This document shows, one piece after another, positions 42,365-51,333 of a stretch of 64,000 bases of DNA (positions are counted from its first letter, which is position 1; every line of letters begins with the position of its first letter). The translations under genes were made by a program, and so were the position numbers. A model generated the notes under the pieces. The model was not told where the DNA came from and made no database searches. It saw only the letters and a list, made by a program, of their open reading frames with translations. The stretch comes from Coriobacteriaceae bacterium (lineage in GTDB: Bacteria; Actinomycetota; Coriobacteriia; Coriobacteriales; Atopobiaceae): NCBI GenBank assembly GCA_003862195.1, contig QOUO01000002.1:1-64000 (forward strand), read 5' to 3'.

Positions 42365-44407
42365 ATGTCCTGCAAGTGCTGCAAACACGACGACGAGGAG
42401 CTCGAGTCCCACCCGGGCGCGCCGGTACACGGCGACGGCTGTGATTGCGACGGCTGCCACGACGCGGACGTCGAGCCGGAGGATGAGGACGAGGATGACG
42501 ACGATGACGAGGACCCCGCCGTCCTCAAGAGGAAGATCGCACTTTCCGCTGTCCTGCTGGTCGCGGCCGTCGTGGTGAACGACCTGGTCGCGCCCGGCCT
42601 GCCGCTCTGGGTGCAGCTCGTCACGTACCTCCCCGCCTACCTGGTGGCGGGCGGCAGCGTCCTCAAGGAGGCCGCGGAGTCCGTCGCGTCCGGCCACCCG
42701 TTTGACGAGGACTTCCTCATGTCCGTGGCGACCCTGGGCGCGCTGCTCATCGGCTTTGTCCCGGGAGGCGAGCCCCAGTTTGCCGAGGCCGTCTTCGTGA
42801 TGCTGTTCTTCCAGGTTGGCGAGCTCTTCGAGGGCCTGGCCGAGGACCGCTCCAAGCGCTCGATCGCGGACCTCATGAACATCCGTCCCGACGTCGCCAA
42901 CGTGGAGCGCGACGGCAAGGTGGTGAGCGTCGACCCCAACGACGTGCGCATTGGCGAGGTCATCCAGGTACGCCCGGGCGAGAAGGTCGCGCTCGACGGC
43001 GTCGTGACCGAGGGCGAGTCCAGTCTGGACACCGTGGCCCTGACCGGCGAGAGCGTGCCGCGCGACGTCACCGTGGGCCAGGAGGTCGCATCCGGCTGCA
43101 TCAACGTGTCTGGCCTGCTGCGCGTCCGCGTGACCAAGGCGTTTGGCGAGTCCACCGCGAGCAGGATCCTCGACCTCGTGCAGAACGCGGGCAAGAGCAA
43201 GTCCCGGTCGGAAAACTTCATCAAGCGCTTCGCCAAGGTGTACACCCCCATCGTGGTGTACCTGGCCATCGCCGTCGCCCTGCTGCCGCCGCTCTTCTCG
43301 GGCGACTTTGCCGGCACGTTTGCCACGTGGCTGCTGCGCGCGCTCACGTTCCTGGTCGCGAGCTGCCCCTGCGCGCTCGTGCTTTCCGTACCGCTGACGT
43401 TCTTTGGCGGCATCGGCGGCGCGTCCCGCCGCGGCATCCTCGTCAAGGGCTCCAACTACCTGGAGGCGCTCGCCAAGACCAGGGTCGTCGTGTTCGACAA
43501 GACGGGCACGCTCACCAAGGGCACGTTCAAGGTGACGCAGGTGCACTCGACCGACCTTTCCGACGAGCAGCTCCTGCACCTGGCCGCCCACGTGGAGGCA
43601 AGCTCCACGCACCCCATCGCCGCGGCGCTGCGCGAGGCCTTCCCCTGCGACGGTGACGACTGCAAGGTATCCGACGTGACCGAGCGCGCCGGCGAGGGCG
43701 TCATCGCGACCGTGAACGGCCACCGCGTCGCCGTGGGCAACGACCGCCTGATGCAGACGGTGGGCGCCACGCCCGTGACCTGCCACACGCTGGGTGGGAC
43801 CATCGTCCACGTGGCGGTGGACGGCACGTACGCCGGCCACGTGCACATCTCCGACGAGGTCAAGCCCGATTCCGCGCAGGCAATCGCAAGCCTGCGGGCC
43901 GAGGGCGTCGCCAAGTCCGTCATGCTCACGGGCGACCGCAAGCCCGCCGCGGCGGCCGTCGCCAAGGAGCTGGGCCTGGACGAGTACCACGCGGAGCTCA
44001 TGCCGCAGGACAAGATCGCGCAGGTGGAGCGTCTCATGGGCGAGAAGGGCGAGGACGCCACGCTCGCATTCGTGGGCGACGGCATCAACGACGCGCCGGT
44101 CCTGGCCCGCGCGGACGTGGGCGTGGCCATGGGCGCGCTCGGCTCCGACGCCGCGATCGAGGCGGCGGACGTGGTGCTGATGGACGACAAGCCCTCCAAG
44201 GTCGCCGTCGCCATCCGCATCGCACGCAGAACCCTTGCCATCGCGCGTCAGAACATCGTGTTCGCCATCGCGGTCAAGGTGGCCATCCTGGTGCTCGCGG
44301 TCTTCGGCCTCGCACCCATGTGGCTCGCGGTCTTTGGCGACGTGGGCGTGATGGTGCTGTGCGTCCTCAACGCGACGCGCACGCTCGCGGCAGGCTCCAG
44401 CAAGTAG
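42365..44407 (+). CDS. P1B-type heavy-metal (Zn/Cd/Pb-class) exporting ATPase
   Basis: 680 aa. The N-terminus has no HMA ferredoxin fold; instead MSCKCCKHDD, DGCDCDGCHD and an all-acidic EDEDEDDDDDED offer metal ligands. VASCPCALVLSVPL is the CPC transmembrane metal site. DKTGTLTKGTF is the phosphorylation site, TGES the actuator loop, HP in SSTHPIAAALREA, and GDGINDAPVLARADVGVAMG the hinge. CPC plus the absence of Cu-type N/S residues suggests ZntA/CadA type. AAAGGAG precedes ATG 42365. Confidence 0.92.
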   Translation: MSCKCCKHDDEELESHPGAPVHGDGCDCDGCHDADVEPEDEDEDDDDDEDPAVLKRKIALSAVLLVAAVVVNDLVAPGLPLWVQLVTYLPAYLVAGGSVLKEAAESVASGHPFDEDFLMSVATLGALLIGFVPGGEPQFAEAVFVMLFFQVGELFEGLAEDRSKRSIADLMNIRPDVANVERDGKVVSVDPNDVRIGEVIQVRPGEKVALDGVVTEGESSLDTVALTGESVPRDVTVGQEVASGCINVSGLLRVRVTKAFGESTASRILDLVQNAGKSKSRSENFIKRFAKVYTPIVVYLAIAVALLPPLFSGDFAGTFATWLLRALTFLVASCPCALVLSVPLTFFGGIGGASRRGILVKGSNYLEALAKTRVVVFDKTGTLTKGTFKVTQVHSTDLSDEQLLHLAAHVEASSTHPIAAALREAFPCDGDDCKVSDVTERAGEGVIATVNGHRVAVGNDRLMQTVGATPVTCHTLGGTIVHVAVDGTYAGHVHISDEVKPDSAQAIASLRAEGVAKSVMLTGDRKPAAAAVAKELGLDEYHAELMPQDKIAQVERLMGEKGEDATLAFVGDGINDAPVLARADVGVAMGALGSDAAIEAADVVLMDDKPSKVAVAIRIARRTLAIARQNIVFAIAVKVAILVLAVFGLAPMWLAVFGDVGVMVLCVLNATRTLAAGSSK

Positions 44408-44424
44408 CAGAATCCGTTGGCAGA

Positions 44425-44500
44425 GGCTCCGCCCGCCCGACTCGGTGCTCAGACAGCACGCCTTCGGCGTGAACTGCGCCCGAGTCGGGCGGGCGGAGCC
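44425..44500. repeat. Palindromic repeat element, copy 1
   Basis: A long hairpin: 21-bp outer arms (GGCTCCGCCCGCCCGACTCGG and complement), then an inner hairpin CACGCC-TTCG-GGCGTG-like. The 68-bp core 44429-44496 recurs in inverted orientation at 45716-45783 with one base different. It sits between the ATPase and the convergent YdcF gene and could act as terminator. Confidence 0.8.
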
Positions 44501-44561
44501 ATGTCGAGGGCCGTTTGCAGTTGGTTGCCGGCACGTGGCCAGGTCGACGGTGCCGCAGCCT

Positions 44562-45665
44562 CTACGCCAGGTTCGTCACGACCCAGAGCAGCACGTTGAC
44601 CGCGAGCACCACGAACGTGATCGCCGTGAACGCGCGCTTGCGCAGCACCACGTATGCCACCCACTCGCGCACGAGCGCGTTGAGCGAGAAGTACAACCTC
44701 ACGTGCGCGCCAAGGCCATCGGCCCTCACGCCGGCCTCGCGTGCAAGCAGCAGCGCGCGGAACACGTGGTAGTCGTCGCTCACCACGAGGATGCGTCCTT
44801 CTCCCCTGGGCCCGCGCGCTTCTCCCCCACCAGTCGCGGTCGCGCGGATGAGGTCGCGCGAGAAGCGGATGTTCTCGCGCGTGTTGCGGGAGCGCTCCTC
44901 GCAGAGGATGGCCTCGGCGGGAACGCCCTGCCCGAGCGCGTAGTCGCGCATAGCGCTGGCCTCGCTCACGGCCTCGTCCGGGCCCTGCCCGCCCGACATC
45001 ACGATCCTGGAGCCCGGGTTGCGCCGCCACGCCCAGATGGCTCGGTCCACGCGGTGCGCGAGCAGCGGTGTCACACGTCGGCCGTCGATGAGCCCCGAGC
45101 CAAGCGCCACAATGTAGCGATAGCGCCTCATCGGGTGCGGCACCTGCGCCACCAGGCCGCTCACCGTGTAGAGCGCAAAGGCGACGCCCGCCACGCCGAT
45201 CAGGCCCGCCGAGATGCCAAACAGCAGGTCAAGCACGCTTCCCACCACGGGCAGCCCCGTCAGGCGCCCGCGCAGCAGCGGCCACACCAGCACATAGGCG
45301 ACCATCGCCACGCCCAGTCCCAGCGAGAGCAGGTTGGCCGGTCGCGCGCCCTCGCGGCGGATCAGCCGCACGCCCGACACGATGAGCGTCACCACGAGCA
45401 CCGCTGGGAACGCGAGCAGCATGACGAGCAGGATCCCCATCACGACGAGGTTCGCCGTCTGCGCGAGGGGATGGTCGCCCAGCGGCAGGTAGCCCACAAT
45501 CAGCACCTCTATCAGCACCACCAGGGACGCCGCCCCGGCCAGCGCCCAGAAGCCAAGCCAGAGGGTGCGCTCCTCTCGCACGCGCACGATGGCAAACGCC
45601 ACCGGCGCCACGCAGAGAAGTGCTATGAGCAAGGGAAATACAGGGTCTGACGTCAAACTTTCCAT
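44562..45665 (-). CDS. YdcF/SanA-like (DUF218) membrane protein
   Basis: 367 aa. About five membrane segments in residues 1-165, then the DUF218 domain: YIVALGSGLIDGRRVTPLLAHRVDRA, MSGGQGPDEAVSEASAMRDYA, EERSRNTRENIRFSRDL and LVVSDDYHVFRALLLAREAG. A final membrane helix ends the protein. In E. coli, related ElyC/SanA act in envelope biogenesis. It is flanked by inverted copies of a palindrome (44425, 45715). Confidence 0.9.
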   Translation of the reverse strand: MESLTSDPVFPLLIALLCVAPVAFAIVRVREERTLWLGFWALAGAASLVVLIEVLIVGYLPLGDHPLAQTANLVVMGILLVMLLAFPAVLVVTLIVSGVRLIRREGARPANLLSLGLGVAMVAYVLVWPLLRGRLTGLPVVGSVLDLLFGISAGLIGVAGVAFALYTVSGLVAQVPHPMRRYRYIVALGSGLIDGRRVTPLLAHRVDRAIWAWRRNPGSRIVMSGGQGPDEAVSEASAMRDYALGQGVPAEAILCEERSRNTRENIRFSRDLIRATATGGGEARGPRGEGRILVVSDDYHVFRALLLAREAGVRADGLGAHVRLYFSLNALVREWVAYVVLRKRAFTAITFVVLAVNVLLWVVTNLA

Positions 45666-45714
45666 TTGGCCCCTCAGAATTGATGGCTAATCGTGCCCGA
45701 TTATATGACGTTGC

Positions 45715-45784
45715 CCCGCCCGCCCGACTCGGGCGCAGTTCACGCCGAAGGCGTGCTGTCCGAGCACCGAGTCGGGCGGGCGGG
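45715..45784. repeat. Palindromic repeat element, copy 2 (inverted)
   Basis: Reverse-complement copy of 44429-44496 with 67 of 68 bases identical; the mismatch is in the loop region. Located just upstream of the YdcF gene on the other side, so the gene is bracketed. Confidence 0.8.
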
Positions 45785-45893
45785 AAATTGGTGACATTCG
45801 TCATGTGGCGCGGGTGCGTCGGCTGGGCTACATTAGAGCTTCGACAGCGCGGGGCAGGGAGCCCATCGCGCTTGTCCCTTGGAAGGAGGCGCG

Positions 45894-46988
45894 ATGCACA
45901 TCCCAGAGAACTACCTGAGCCCGCAGACCTGCGGCGTGATAGCCGTGGCCATGGTGCCCGTGTGGGTGCGCGCCGCCCGGCACATGCGCGAGGAGGTCCC
46001 CCGCCAGAAGATGCCGCTCGTGGGCGTGGCCGCCGCGTTCTGCTTCCTCGCGATGATGTTCAACATCCCGCTCCCCGGCGGCACCACGGGCCACGCCGTT
46101 GCCGGCACGCTGGTGGCCATACTCTTCGGCCCATGGACGGCCTGCATCGCCATCAGCATCGCCCTCGCGATCCAGGCGGTCCTCTTTGGCGACGGCGGCA
46201 TACTCGCCCTGCCGGCCAACTGCCTCAACATGGCCTTCGTGCTCCCCATGTGCGGCTACGCGGTCTTCTCGCTCGTGCGCAGGCGCCAGGCGCGCCATGC
46301 GGGCGAGAAGGACGGCGGCTCCGGGTCCTCGAGCCTTGGCCAGGAGCTTCGCGCCGCCGGCATCGCCTCGTACGTGGGCATCAACGCCGCGGCGCTCTGC
46401 TGCGCCCTGGAGCTGGGAATCCAGCCGTTGCTCTTTCACGACGCGGCTGGGCGCGCGCTCTTCTGCCCCTACCCGCTCTGGGTGAGCGTGCCCGCCATGA
46501 TGATTGGCCACCTCACCGTGTGGGGCGCCGCGGAGGTCGTCTTCACGGTGGGGATCCTGGGCTTCGTGCGGCGCGTCGCGCCGGACTTTGGCCTCGCGCG
46601 CTTTGGCGGGACGGGGTTGGCGGGCGCCAGCGACGACGTGGGCGCGCAGCCGGCTCCCGTGCGCACCGTGCGCGCGGCGGGGCCGGTGCTCGGCCTCGTG
46701 GCGGCGCTCGCAATTGCGACGCCGCTGGGACTCATCGCCACAGGCGATGCCTGGGGCGAGTGGTCCACGGCAGACCTCGCCACGCGCGTGGGATACACGC
46801 CCTCGGGCATGGCACGCGGCTGGGAGTGGTCGTCGCTCATGCCCGACTACTCCCTCGGGGCGCTTCCCAGCTGGCTCGGCTACGTGCTGAGCGCCGTCGC
46901 GGGAGTCTCCCTGCTGCTGATAGCCTTCCGCCTGCTGTCAGGCGCATCCACGCCCAAGGTCGACTTTGGACCGCGTGACGATGACTAG
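45894..46988 (+). CDS. cbiM: Cobalt/nickel ECF transporter substrate-capture protein CbiM
   Basis: 364 aa. It starts MHIPENYLSPQTCGVIA, the CbiM/NikM N-terminus in which His2 and the N-terminal amine bind the metal. About seven membrane segments follow, with GLNxx-type loop FGDGGILALPANCLNMAFV. The C-terminal 90 residues hold a PDYSLG motif and a membrane helix, as in NikN/CbiN-like fused partners. GGAAGGAGG precedes it. It overlaps cbiQ by 8 bp. The upstream 110 bp (45785-45893) have no clear B12 or NiCo riboswitch match. Confidence 0.93.
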   Translation: MHIPENYLSPQTCGVIAVAMVPVWVRAARHMREEVPRQKMPLVGVAAAFCFLAMMFNIPLPGGTTGHAVAGTLVAILFGPWTACIAISIALAIQAVLFGDGGILALPANCLNMAFVLPMCGYAVFSLVRRRQARHAGEKDGGSGSSSLGQELRAAGIASYVGINAAALCCALELGIQPLLFHDAAGRALFCPYPLWVSVPAMMIGHLTVWGAAEVVFTVGILGFVRRVAPDFGLARFGGTGLAGASDDVGAQPAPVRTVRAAGPVLGLVAALAIATPLGLIATGDAWGEWSTADLATRVGYTPSGMARGWEWSSLMPDYSLGALPSWLGYVLSAVAGVSLLLIAFRLLSGASTPKVDFGPRDDD

Positions 46989-47808
46989 CCCGCGTGACGC
47001 GCAGATACCCGCTTGGCTCACGCAGGGCGAGAGCTACGATCCCCCGCGGGACCACGACGGCTTCCTCACCAAGAGCCTGCTCTCGCTCGCGGGCGTGCTC
47101 GCGCGCATGCGCCTGGACGACGGCCAGTCAACCCCGGTGAGTCCCTCCACCCCGCTCAAGCTCGTGCTGGGACTCGGCCTCATCCTGCTCACGTCGCTTT
47201 CCGGCAACTTCGCCTTCGTGCTGGTGGTGCTCTGCCTTGCCCTGGCGAGGGCCGCGCTTCTCCCCCTGCGCGCGCTGCGTCGCTCCATGGCCGTGGCCTG
47301 TGCGGCGGCGGGCCTCACCTTTCTGCTGATGGCCCCCGCGCTCCTCCTGGGCCAGGCGCACTCCCCGCTCCTGCTGGGCACGAAGGTCCTCACCACCTGC
47401 CTCGTGGCCATGGGGGTCGCACTCTCCACCCCTGCCGCACGGCTCACGCGCGCACTCCGCACGCTCCGCGTTCCCGCAACGGCCATCCTCACGCTCGACC
47501 TCGCGCTCAGGAGCATCGTGGAGCTGGGTCGCACCGCGTCAGAGGTGCTCGTGGCACTGCGCCTGCGCAGCGTGGGACGCGACCGCGACAAGCGCTCCTC
47601 CATCGGGGGCGTGGGAGGCGTGCTTCTTCTCAAGGCGGGGCGCTCCGCGGCCGACACGGCCGATGCCATGGCCTGCCGCTGCTTCGACGGCACGTACCAG
47701 GCGGCGCCCGACGCCACCCGCCCGCATGCCCGCGCGGTGGACGCCGCGTGGCTGGCGGGAGGCCTCGTCCTTCTCGTCCTCTTCTTCTACCTGCAGGGAC
47801 TGGTATAG
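46981..47808 (+). CDS. cbiQ: CbiQ/EcfT transmembrane subunit
   Basis: 275 aa. Five to six membrane segments (LKLVLGLGLILLTSLSGNF, ALLPLRALRRSMAVACAA), followed by the Ala-Arg-Gly coupling region ALRTLRVPATAILTL and ALRLRSVGRDRDKRS. EcfT proteins link the ATPase to the S component. ATG lies inside the cbiM stop region (ATGACTAG). Confidence 0.88.
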   Translation: MTSPRDAQIPAWLTQGESYDPPRDHDGFLTKSLLSLAGVLARMRLDDGQSTPVSPSTPLKLVLGLGLILLTSLSGNFAFVLVVLCLALARAALLPLRALRRSMAVACAAAGLTFLLMAPALLLGQAHSPLLLGTKVLTTCLVAMGVALSTPAARLTRALRTLRVPATAILTLDLALRSIVELGRTASEVLVALRLRSVGRDRDKRSSIGGVGGVLLLKAGRSAADTADAMACRCFDGTYQAAPDATRPHARAVDAAWLAGGLVLLVLFFYLQGLV

Positions 47809-48561
47809 ATGCATGGCAACGTACACCCGCTGGGACTCCACCATCCGCACGCCGGGGACTCTCGCCCACCGCTCATGCGCTTTGACGACTTCTGCTTTGC
47901 CTACGGGGACAGGCCGGTGCTGCGTCACATCGACCTCTCCATCGACGCGGGCGACTCCGTGGTGCTGATGGGAGACAACGGCTCGGGCAAGTCCACGCTG
48001 CTCAAGGCCATGAGCGGGCTCGTCCACCCGCAGGTTGGGACGTACCGCTTCGACGGACAGGTGGTGGACGCGGCATCCATGCGCGACGCGGACTTCTCGC
48101 GCCGGCTACACCAGCGCGTGGGCTTCGTCTTCCAGGACAGCGACGCCATGCTCTTCACGGCAAGCGTTGAGGACGAGGTCGCGTTCGGTCCCGCGCAGAT
48201 GGGGCTGCCCGCCGACGAGCAGCGACGCCGCGTGGACGACTGCCTGCGCCTGCTGGGGATCGAGGACCTGCGCGACCGCGCGCCGTACAACCTCAGCGGT
48301 GGCGAGAAGAAGAAGGTTGCCATAGCCGCGGTCCTGGCCCTCAACCCGGACGTGCTCTGCCTGGACGAGCCCATGGCCGCGCTCGACGCACGCACGCAGG
48401 AGTGGCTGCTCGGATTCCTCAAGGAGCTCAAGCGGGCCGGCAAGACGCTCGTGGTGGCGACGCACGACCAGTCGCTCGCGGACGAGCTTGCGGACTACTT
48501 TGTCTACATGGGCGACTTCCACGGCTACGCGGACCGTCCGCACGTGCACGTGAACGAGTAG
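47809..48561 (+). CDS. cbiO: CbiO/EcfA ATPase
   Basis: 250 aa. MGDNGSGKSTLLKAM Walker A, YNLSGGEKKKVAIAAVLALNPDVLCLDEP (signature and Walker B in one run), and VVATHDQSLADELAD. The N-terminus MHGNVHPLGLHHPHAGD has five His in the first 15 residues, which may bind Ni/Co. It directly follows the cbiQ stop. A terminator follows. Confidence 0.92.
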   Translation: MHGNVHPLGLHHPHAGDSRPPLMRFDDFCFAYGDRPVLRHIDLSIDAGDSVVLMGDNGSGKSTLLKAMSGLVHPQVGTYRFDGQVVDAASMRDADFSRRLHQRVGFVFQDSDAMLFTASVEDEVAFGPAQMGLPADEQRRRVDDCLRLLGIEDLRDRAPYNLSGGEKKKVAIAAVLALNPDVLCLDEPMAALDARTQEWLLGFLKELKRAGKTLVVATHDQSLADELADYFVYMGDFHGYADRPHVHVNE

Positions 48562-48568
48562 CGCAGGC

Positions 48569-48622
48569 GAGAAGAGCGCGGCGGACGGCCCCGATGCCCG
48601 GGTGCCGTCCGCCGCTCTTCTC
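48569..48622. terminator. Terminator between cbiO and ldh, built on the repeat motif
   Basis: GAGAAGAG-CGGCGGACGGC pairs with GCCGTCCGCCG-CTCTTCTC, with a 2-nt bulge in the 5' arm. The motif GGCGAGAAGAGCG starts it (48566). It lies between convergent genes and can serve both. Confidence 0.8.
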
Positions 48623-48649
48623 CCCTAGATGGGTTTTCCTGGTCAGACG

Positions 48650-49603
48650 CTAGGCGTCGAGCCTCGCGTAGAACGAGTGCAGGAGCTCCGCCGACTTCTG
48701 CAGCGCGGAGAGCTCGTCCTCCTGCAGGCCGATCTCCACGATCTCCTTGGCGCCGGTGTGGTCCAGGATCGTCGGGACGGACAGGTAGGTGCCGTTGATG
48801 CCGTACATGCCGTCCACGTAGACGGAGACGGGCATGATGCGCCCCTCGTCCAACAGGATCGACTTGGCGATGGACGTCACGCTCGCGCCGATGCCGTAGC
48901 AGGTGTTGCCCTTGCGGCTGAAGACGTCCCAGCCCGCCTGGACCGTGCGCTTGCGCAGGTCCTCGAGCGTGGTACCCTTGGTGCGGGGCGCGTTGTCGCG
49001 CAGCACGGCGTCCACGCGCTTGCCGCCGATGGTCGCGCTGTTCCAGCTCACGATCTCGGAGTCGCCGTGCTCGCCCAGGACGTAGGCCTCAACGCTCGCG
49101 GGCGCGAGGTCGTACATGTCGGAAAGCGCGCGGCACAGGCGCGCGGTGTCCAGGTTGGTGCCGGAGCCGATCACGCGCTCGCGCGGCAGGCCGGAGACGC
49201 GCCACGTGTAGTACGTCATCACGTCGACGGGGTTGGACACCACGATGAAGATGCCGTTGAAGCCCGAGGCCATGACCTTCTCCACCACATCACGCACCAC
49301 GTGGAGGCTCGGCTTGAGCATCTCCAGGCGGTCGTTGGAGTCCTTAGGCATGGGCGCCGCGGCGGTGATGACCACGATGTCCGCGTCCTCGCACTCGCCG
49401 TAGTCGCCGGCGTGGACGTGCATGTTGCGGTTCATGAAGTACACGGCGTCGCGCATGTCGAGCGCCTGGCCCTCCGCGACCTCCTTGTTGATGTCGATGA
49501 GGCAGACGTCCTCGCAGAGACCCTGGCTGACGATGCTGAACGCCGTGGTGGAGCCGACGTTGCCCGCGCCGACGATCACGACCTTGGAGTTCCTGAAGCT
49601 CAT
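48650..49603 (-). CDS. L-lactate dehydrogenase family (LDH / L-2-hydroxyisocaproate dehydrogenase)
   Basis: 317 aa. VVIVGAGNVGSTTAFSIV (NAD site), LIDINKEVAEGQALDMRDA, catalytic Arg in AAPMPKDSNDRLEML, Asp/Arg in GTNLDTARLCRAL, catalytic His in VLGEHGDSEIV. The substrate loop differs from the standard LDH KPGETR, so 2-hydroxyisocaproate dehydrogenase is possible. The upstream region of 164 bp holds the motif at 49730. Confidence 0.88.
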   Translation of the reverse strand: MSFRNSKVVIVGAGNVGSTTAFSIVSQGLCEDVCLIDINKEVAEGQALDMRDAVYFMNRNMHVHAGDYGECEDADIVVITAAAPMPKDSNDRLEMLKPSLHVVRDVVEKVMASGFNGIFIVVSNPVDVMTYYTWRVSGLPRERVIGSGTNLDTARLCRALSDMYDLAPASVEAYVLGEHGDSEIVSWNSATIGGKRVDAVLRDNAPRTKGTTLEDLRKRTVQAGWDVFSRKGNTCYGIGASVTSIAKSILLDEGRIMPVSVYVDGMYGINGTYLSVPTILDHTGAKEIVEIGLQEDELSALQKSAELLHSFYARLDA

Positions 49604-49728
49604 GTGCGCTCCTCGCTGGTTGAGTCCTTCCGCGGCGAGCCGCGGCCGCGGTCATGGTTGCACAACGCAGCGCGCTCGCACGAAACATTTTGGAGACAGC
49701 CTGAAACAGCGCAGCACTGTCACAAAGC

Positions 49729-49757
49729 AGGCGAGAAGAACGAGGCGCCTCGCTCGC
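49729..49757. repeat. Uptake-like motif near the 3' end of the second AlbA_2 gene
   Basis: AGGCGAGAAGAAC at 49729 followed by a CGAGGCGCCTCG palindrome and CTCGC (49753-49757), which can pair with GCGAG of the motif. Located 11 bp past the stop of the minus-strand gene ending at 49768; a possible terminator. Confidence 0.5.
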
Positions 49758-49767
49758 GGCACCAACG

Positions 49768-51273
49768 TCAGAGCGTCAGGATGTAGCGCCGCGTGGGACT
49801 CGTGGCCGCGCCTGGCGTGACGGAGACCATGCCCCGCTGCAGCAGCCGCCGCAGCACCTTGGCGACCGTGCTCCGGCCAAGTCCGGCGCGCTCCGCGATC
49901 TCGGACGTCCGCGCCGGGCCAAGCTCCCCAAGTGCGGAAATGACGGCGCCCTCGGTCCCCGGGAAGCCCGCAACGTCCTGGTGCGGCCTCGCCCCCGGCA
50001 CCGCCCCGGCCTCGGCGGCATCGCCTGCGCCACGCCTCCGCATCACAATCTGGAAGAGCGACGGCCTGTCCGTCACCTCGGGCCCGGGCATGCCGCTCGC
50101 AGCGAGCTCGGACCTGATGAGGGCAAATCCGGTCCCCCTGTTTTCCGCCACGTACCCGCCGTCCTCGTAGGGCGTGGTCTCGAGCAGCGCCGCAAGGGAC
50201 GGGTTCCTCGTGGATGACGCGCCGACCTCGCCGAGCGTCTCCACGGTCACGGCGCCGTACAGCCCGCCGGGGCTCAGCACCTCGAGCCGGTCCTCGTACA
50301 GGTTCACCTGTATCTGCGAGCCGCGTCCCATGGGCGAGTAGTCGCGGTGCATGAGCGCGTTGCAGACGGCCTCGCGCACCGCGTCGAGCGGATAGTCCGG
50401 CCGATCGTACCTGAGCCCGCCCTCGAGCACGCCGCCGACGCGCATGTTCCTGCGCACCGCGGCAACGGTGTCCACCAAAACTGCGGGGATCGGCCCGGCC
50501 ATGCTCTGGGAGTCCAGAAACTTGACGCTCCCCTGCGGGGCCTTGTCCCTCCCGGGAAAGCACGCGAACGTGACGGTGAGCCGCGGAAAGAAGTGCTGTG
50601 GATACGTGCCCAGGGCCAGCAGCCCCGCAAGCGTGACGCAGTTCCGCCCGTCCTTCCGCACAAGCACGTTGAGCGCACGCAGGGCGTCCTCGTCGGAAAG
50701 CCGCGCGAATATCCGCGGGTGAATCTCCCGCTGCCTGCGGATCACGCCGCTCACGAGTCCCTGATCCAGGTCGTCCAGCGTGGCGCCCTCCACAACGTCC
50801 AGGTCGTGGTGCGGCTGCGTTCGCTCCTCCACGAGCCGGTCGACCTCGTACTGCGTAAGCAGCCGGTCGCCGTCACCCGTCCGGATAAATGAGCCCCGGT
50901 ACATGCCCCGCGAGCTGACGTAGCAGGGCTTCTCCGCTGGCAGAAGCTCGGGAATCGTGCCCACGACCACCTGTCCGTCCTCAAAGGGCACCTGCTCGAC
51001 CTCCGCGCGCACGGGAGGCGTGAGGTCGTCCGCGCAGAGCCTCGCAAGCGCGTCGGCGCGGGCACGAGCGTCGAACCCCGGCACCGGCGCAAAGCCGTGC
51101 TTTTCCGACAGGCCGAGAAGGACGAGGCCACCCGAGCCGTTGGCGAGTGCGGAGACCGACTCCCCCATCGACTTCGGGAGCCCGCCGGCCGCCTCCTTCA
51201 CCTCGACGCGCTGCGAGTCGTTTCCGGACAGCCGAAGCGCCTCGACAACCTTTGTCAGGCTCTTCTCGTCCAT
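49768..51273 (-). CDS. AlbA_2 / GHKL-ATPase / winged-helix regulator
   Basis: 501 aa. AlbA_2 domain (residues 20-150: VEVKEAAGGLPKS, LANGSGGLVLLGLSEKHGF), HATPase_c_4-like middle (DAVREAVCNALMHRDYSPMGRG, NRGTGFALIRSELAASGMPGPE) and a C-terminal winged helix (TSEIAERAGLGRSTVAKVLRRLLQRGMVSV). ATG at 51273 has GGGGAGGGGGAGG upstream. A -10-like TATACT at about 51312 lies next to a 9-bp inverted repeat at 51334-51363. Same architecture as the gene at 35886 but little sequence identity. Confidence 0.88.
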   Translation of the reverse strand: MDEKSLTKVVEALRLSGNDSQRVEVKEAAGGLPKSMGESVSALANGSGGLVLLGLSEKHGFAPVPGFDARARADALARLCADDLTPPVRAEVEQVPFEDGQVVVGTIPELLPAEKPCYVSSRGMYRGSFIRTGDGDRLLTQYEVDRLVEERTQPHHDLDVVEGATLDDLDQGLVSGVIRRQREIHPRIFARLSDEDALRALNVLVRKDGRNCVTLAGLLALGTYPQHFFPRLTVTFACFPGRDKAPQGSVKFLDSQSMAGPIPAVLVDTVAAVRRNMRVGGVLEGGLRYDRPDYPLDAVREAVCNALMHRDYSPMGRGSQIQVNLYEDRLEVLSPGGLYGAVTVETLGEVGASSTRNPSLAALLETTPYEDGGYVAENRGTGFALIRSELAASGMPGPEVTDRPSLFQIVMRRRGAGDAAEAGAVPGARPHQDVAGFPGTEGAVISALGELGPARTSEIAERAGLGRSTVAKVLRRLLQRGMVSVTPGAATSPTRRYILTL

Positions 51274-51333
51274 GCCTCCCCCTCCCCACGCGAAGGACAA
51301 TCTACTGTCCAGTATACCCACTACTCTCTCCAT

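Noticed and set aside
45785-45893. Cobalamin or NiCo riboswitch upstream of cbiM
   Set aside because: No GCCACTG B12 box and no clear NiCo core were found; the 110-bp region is too short for a full B12 element.
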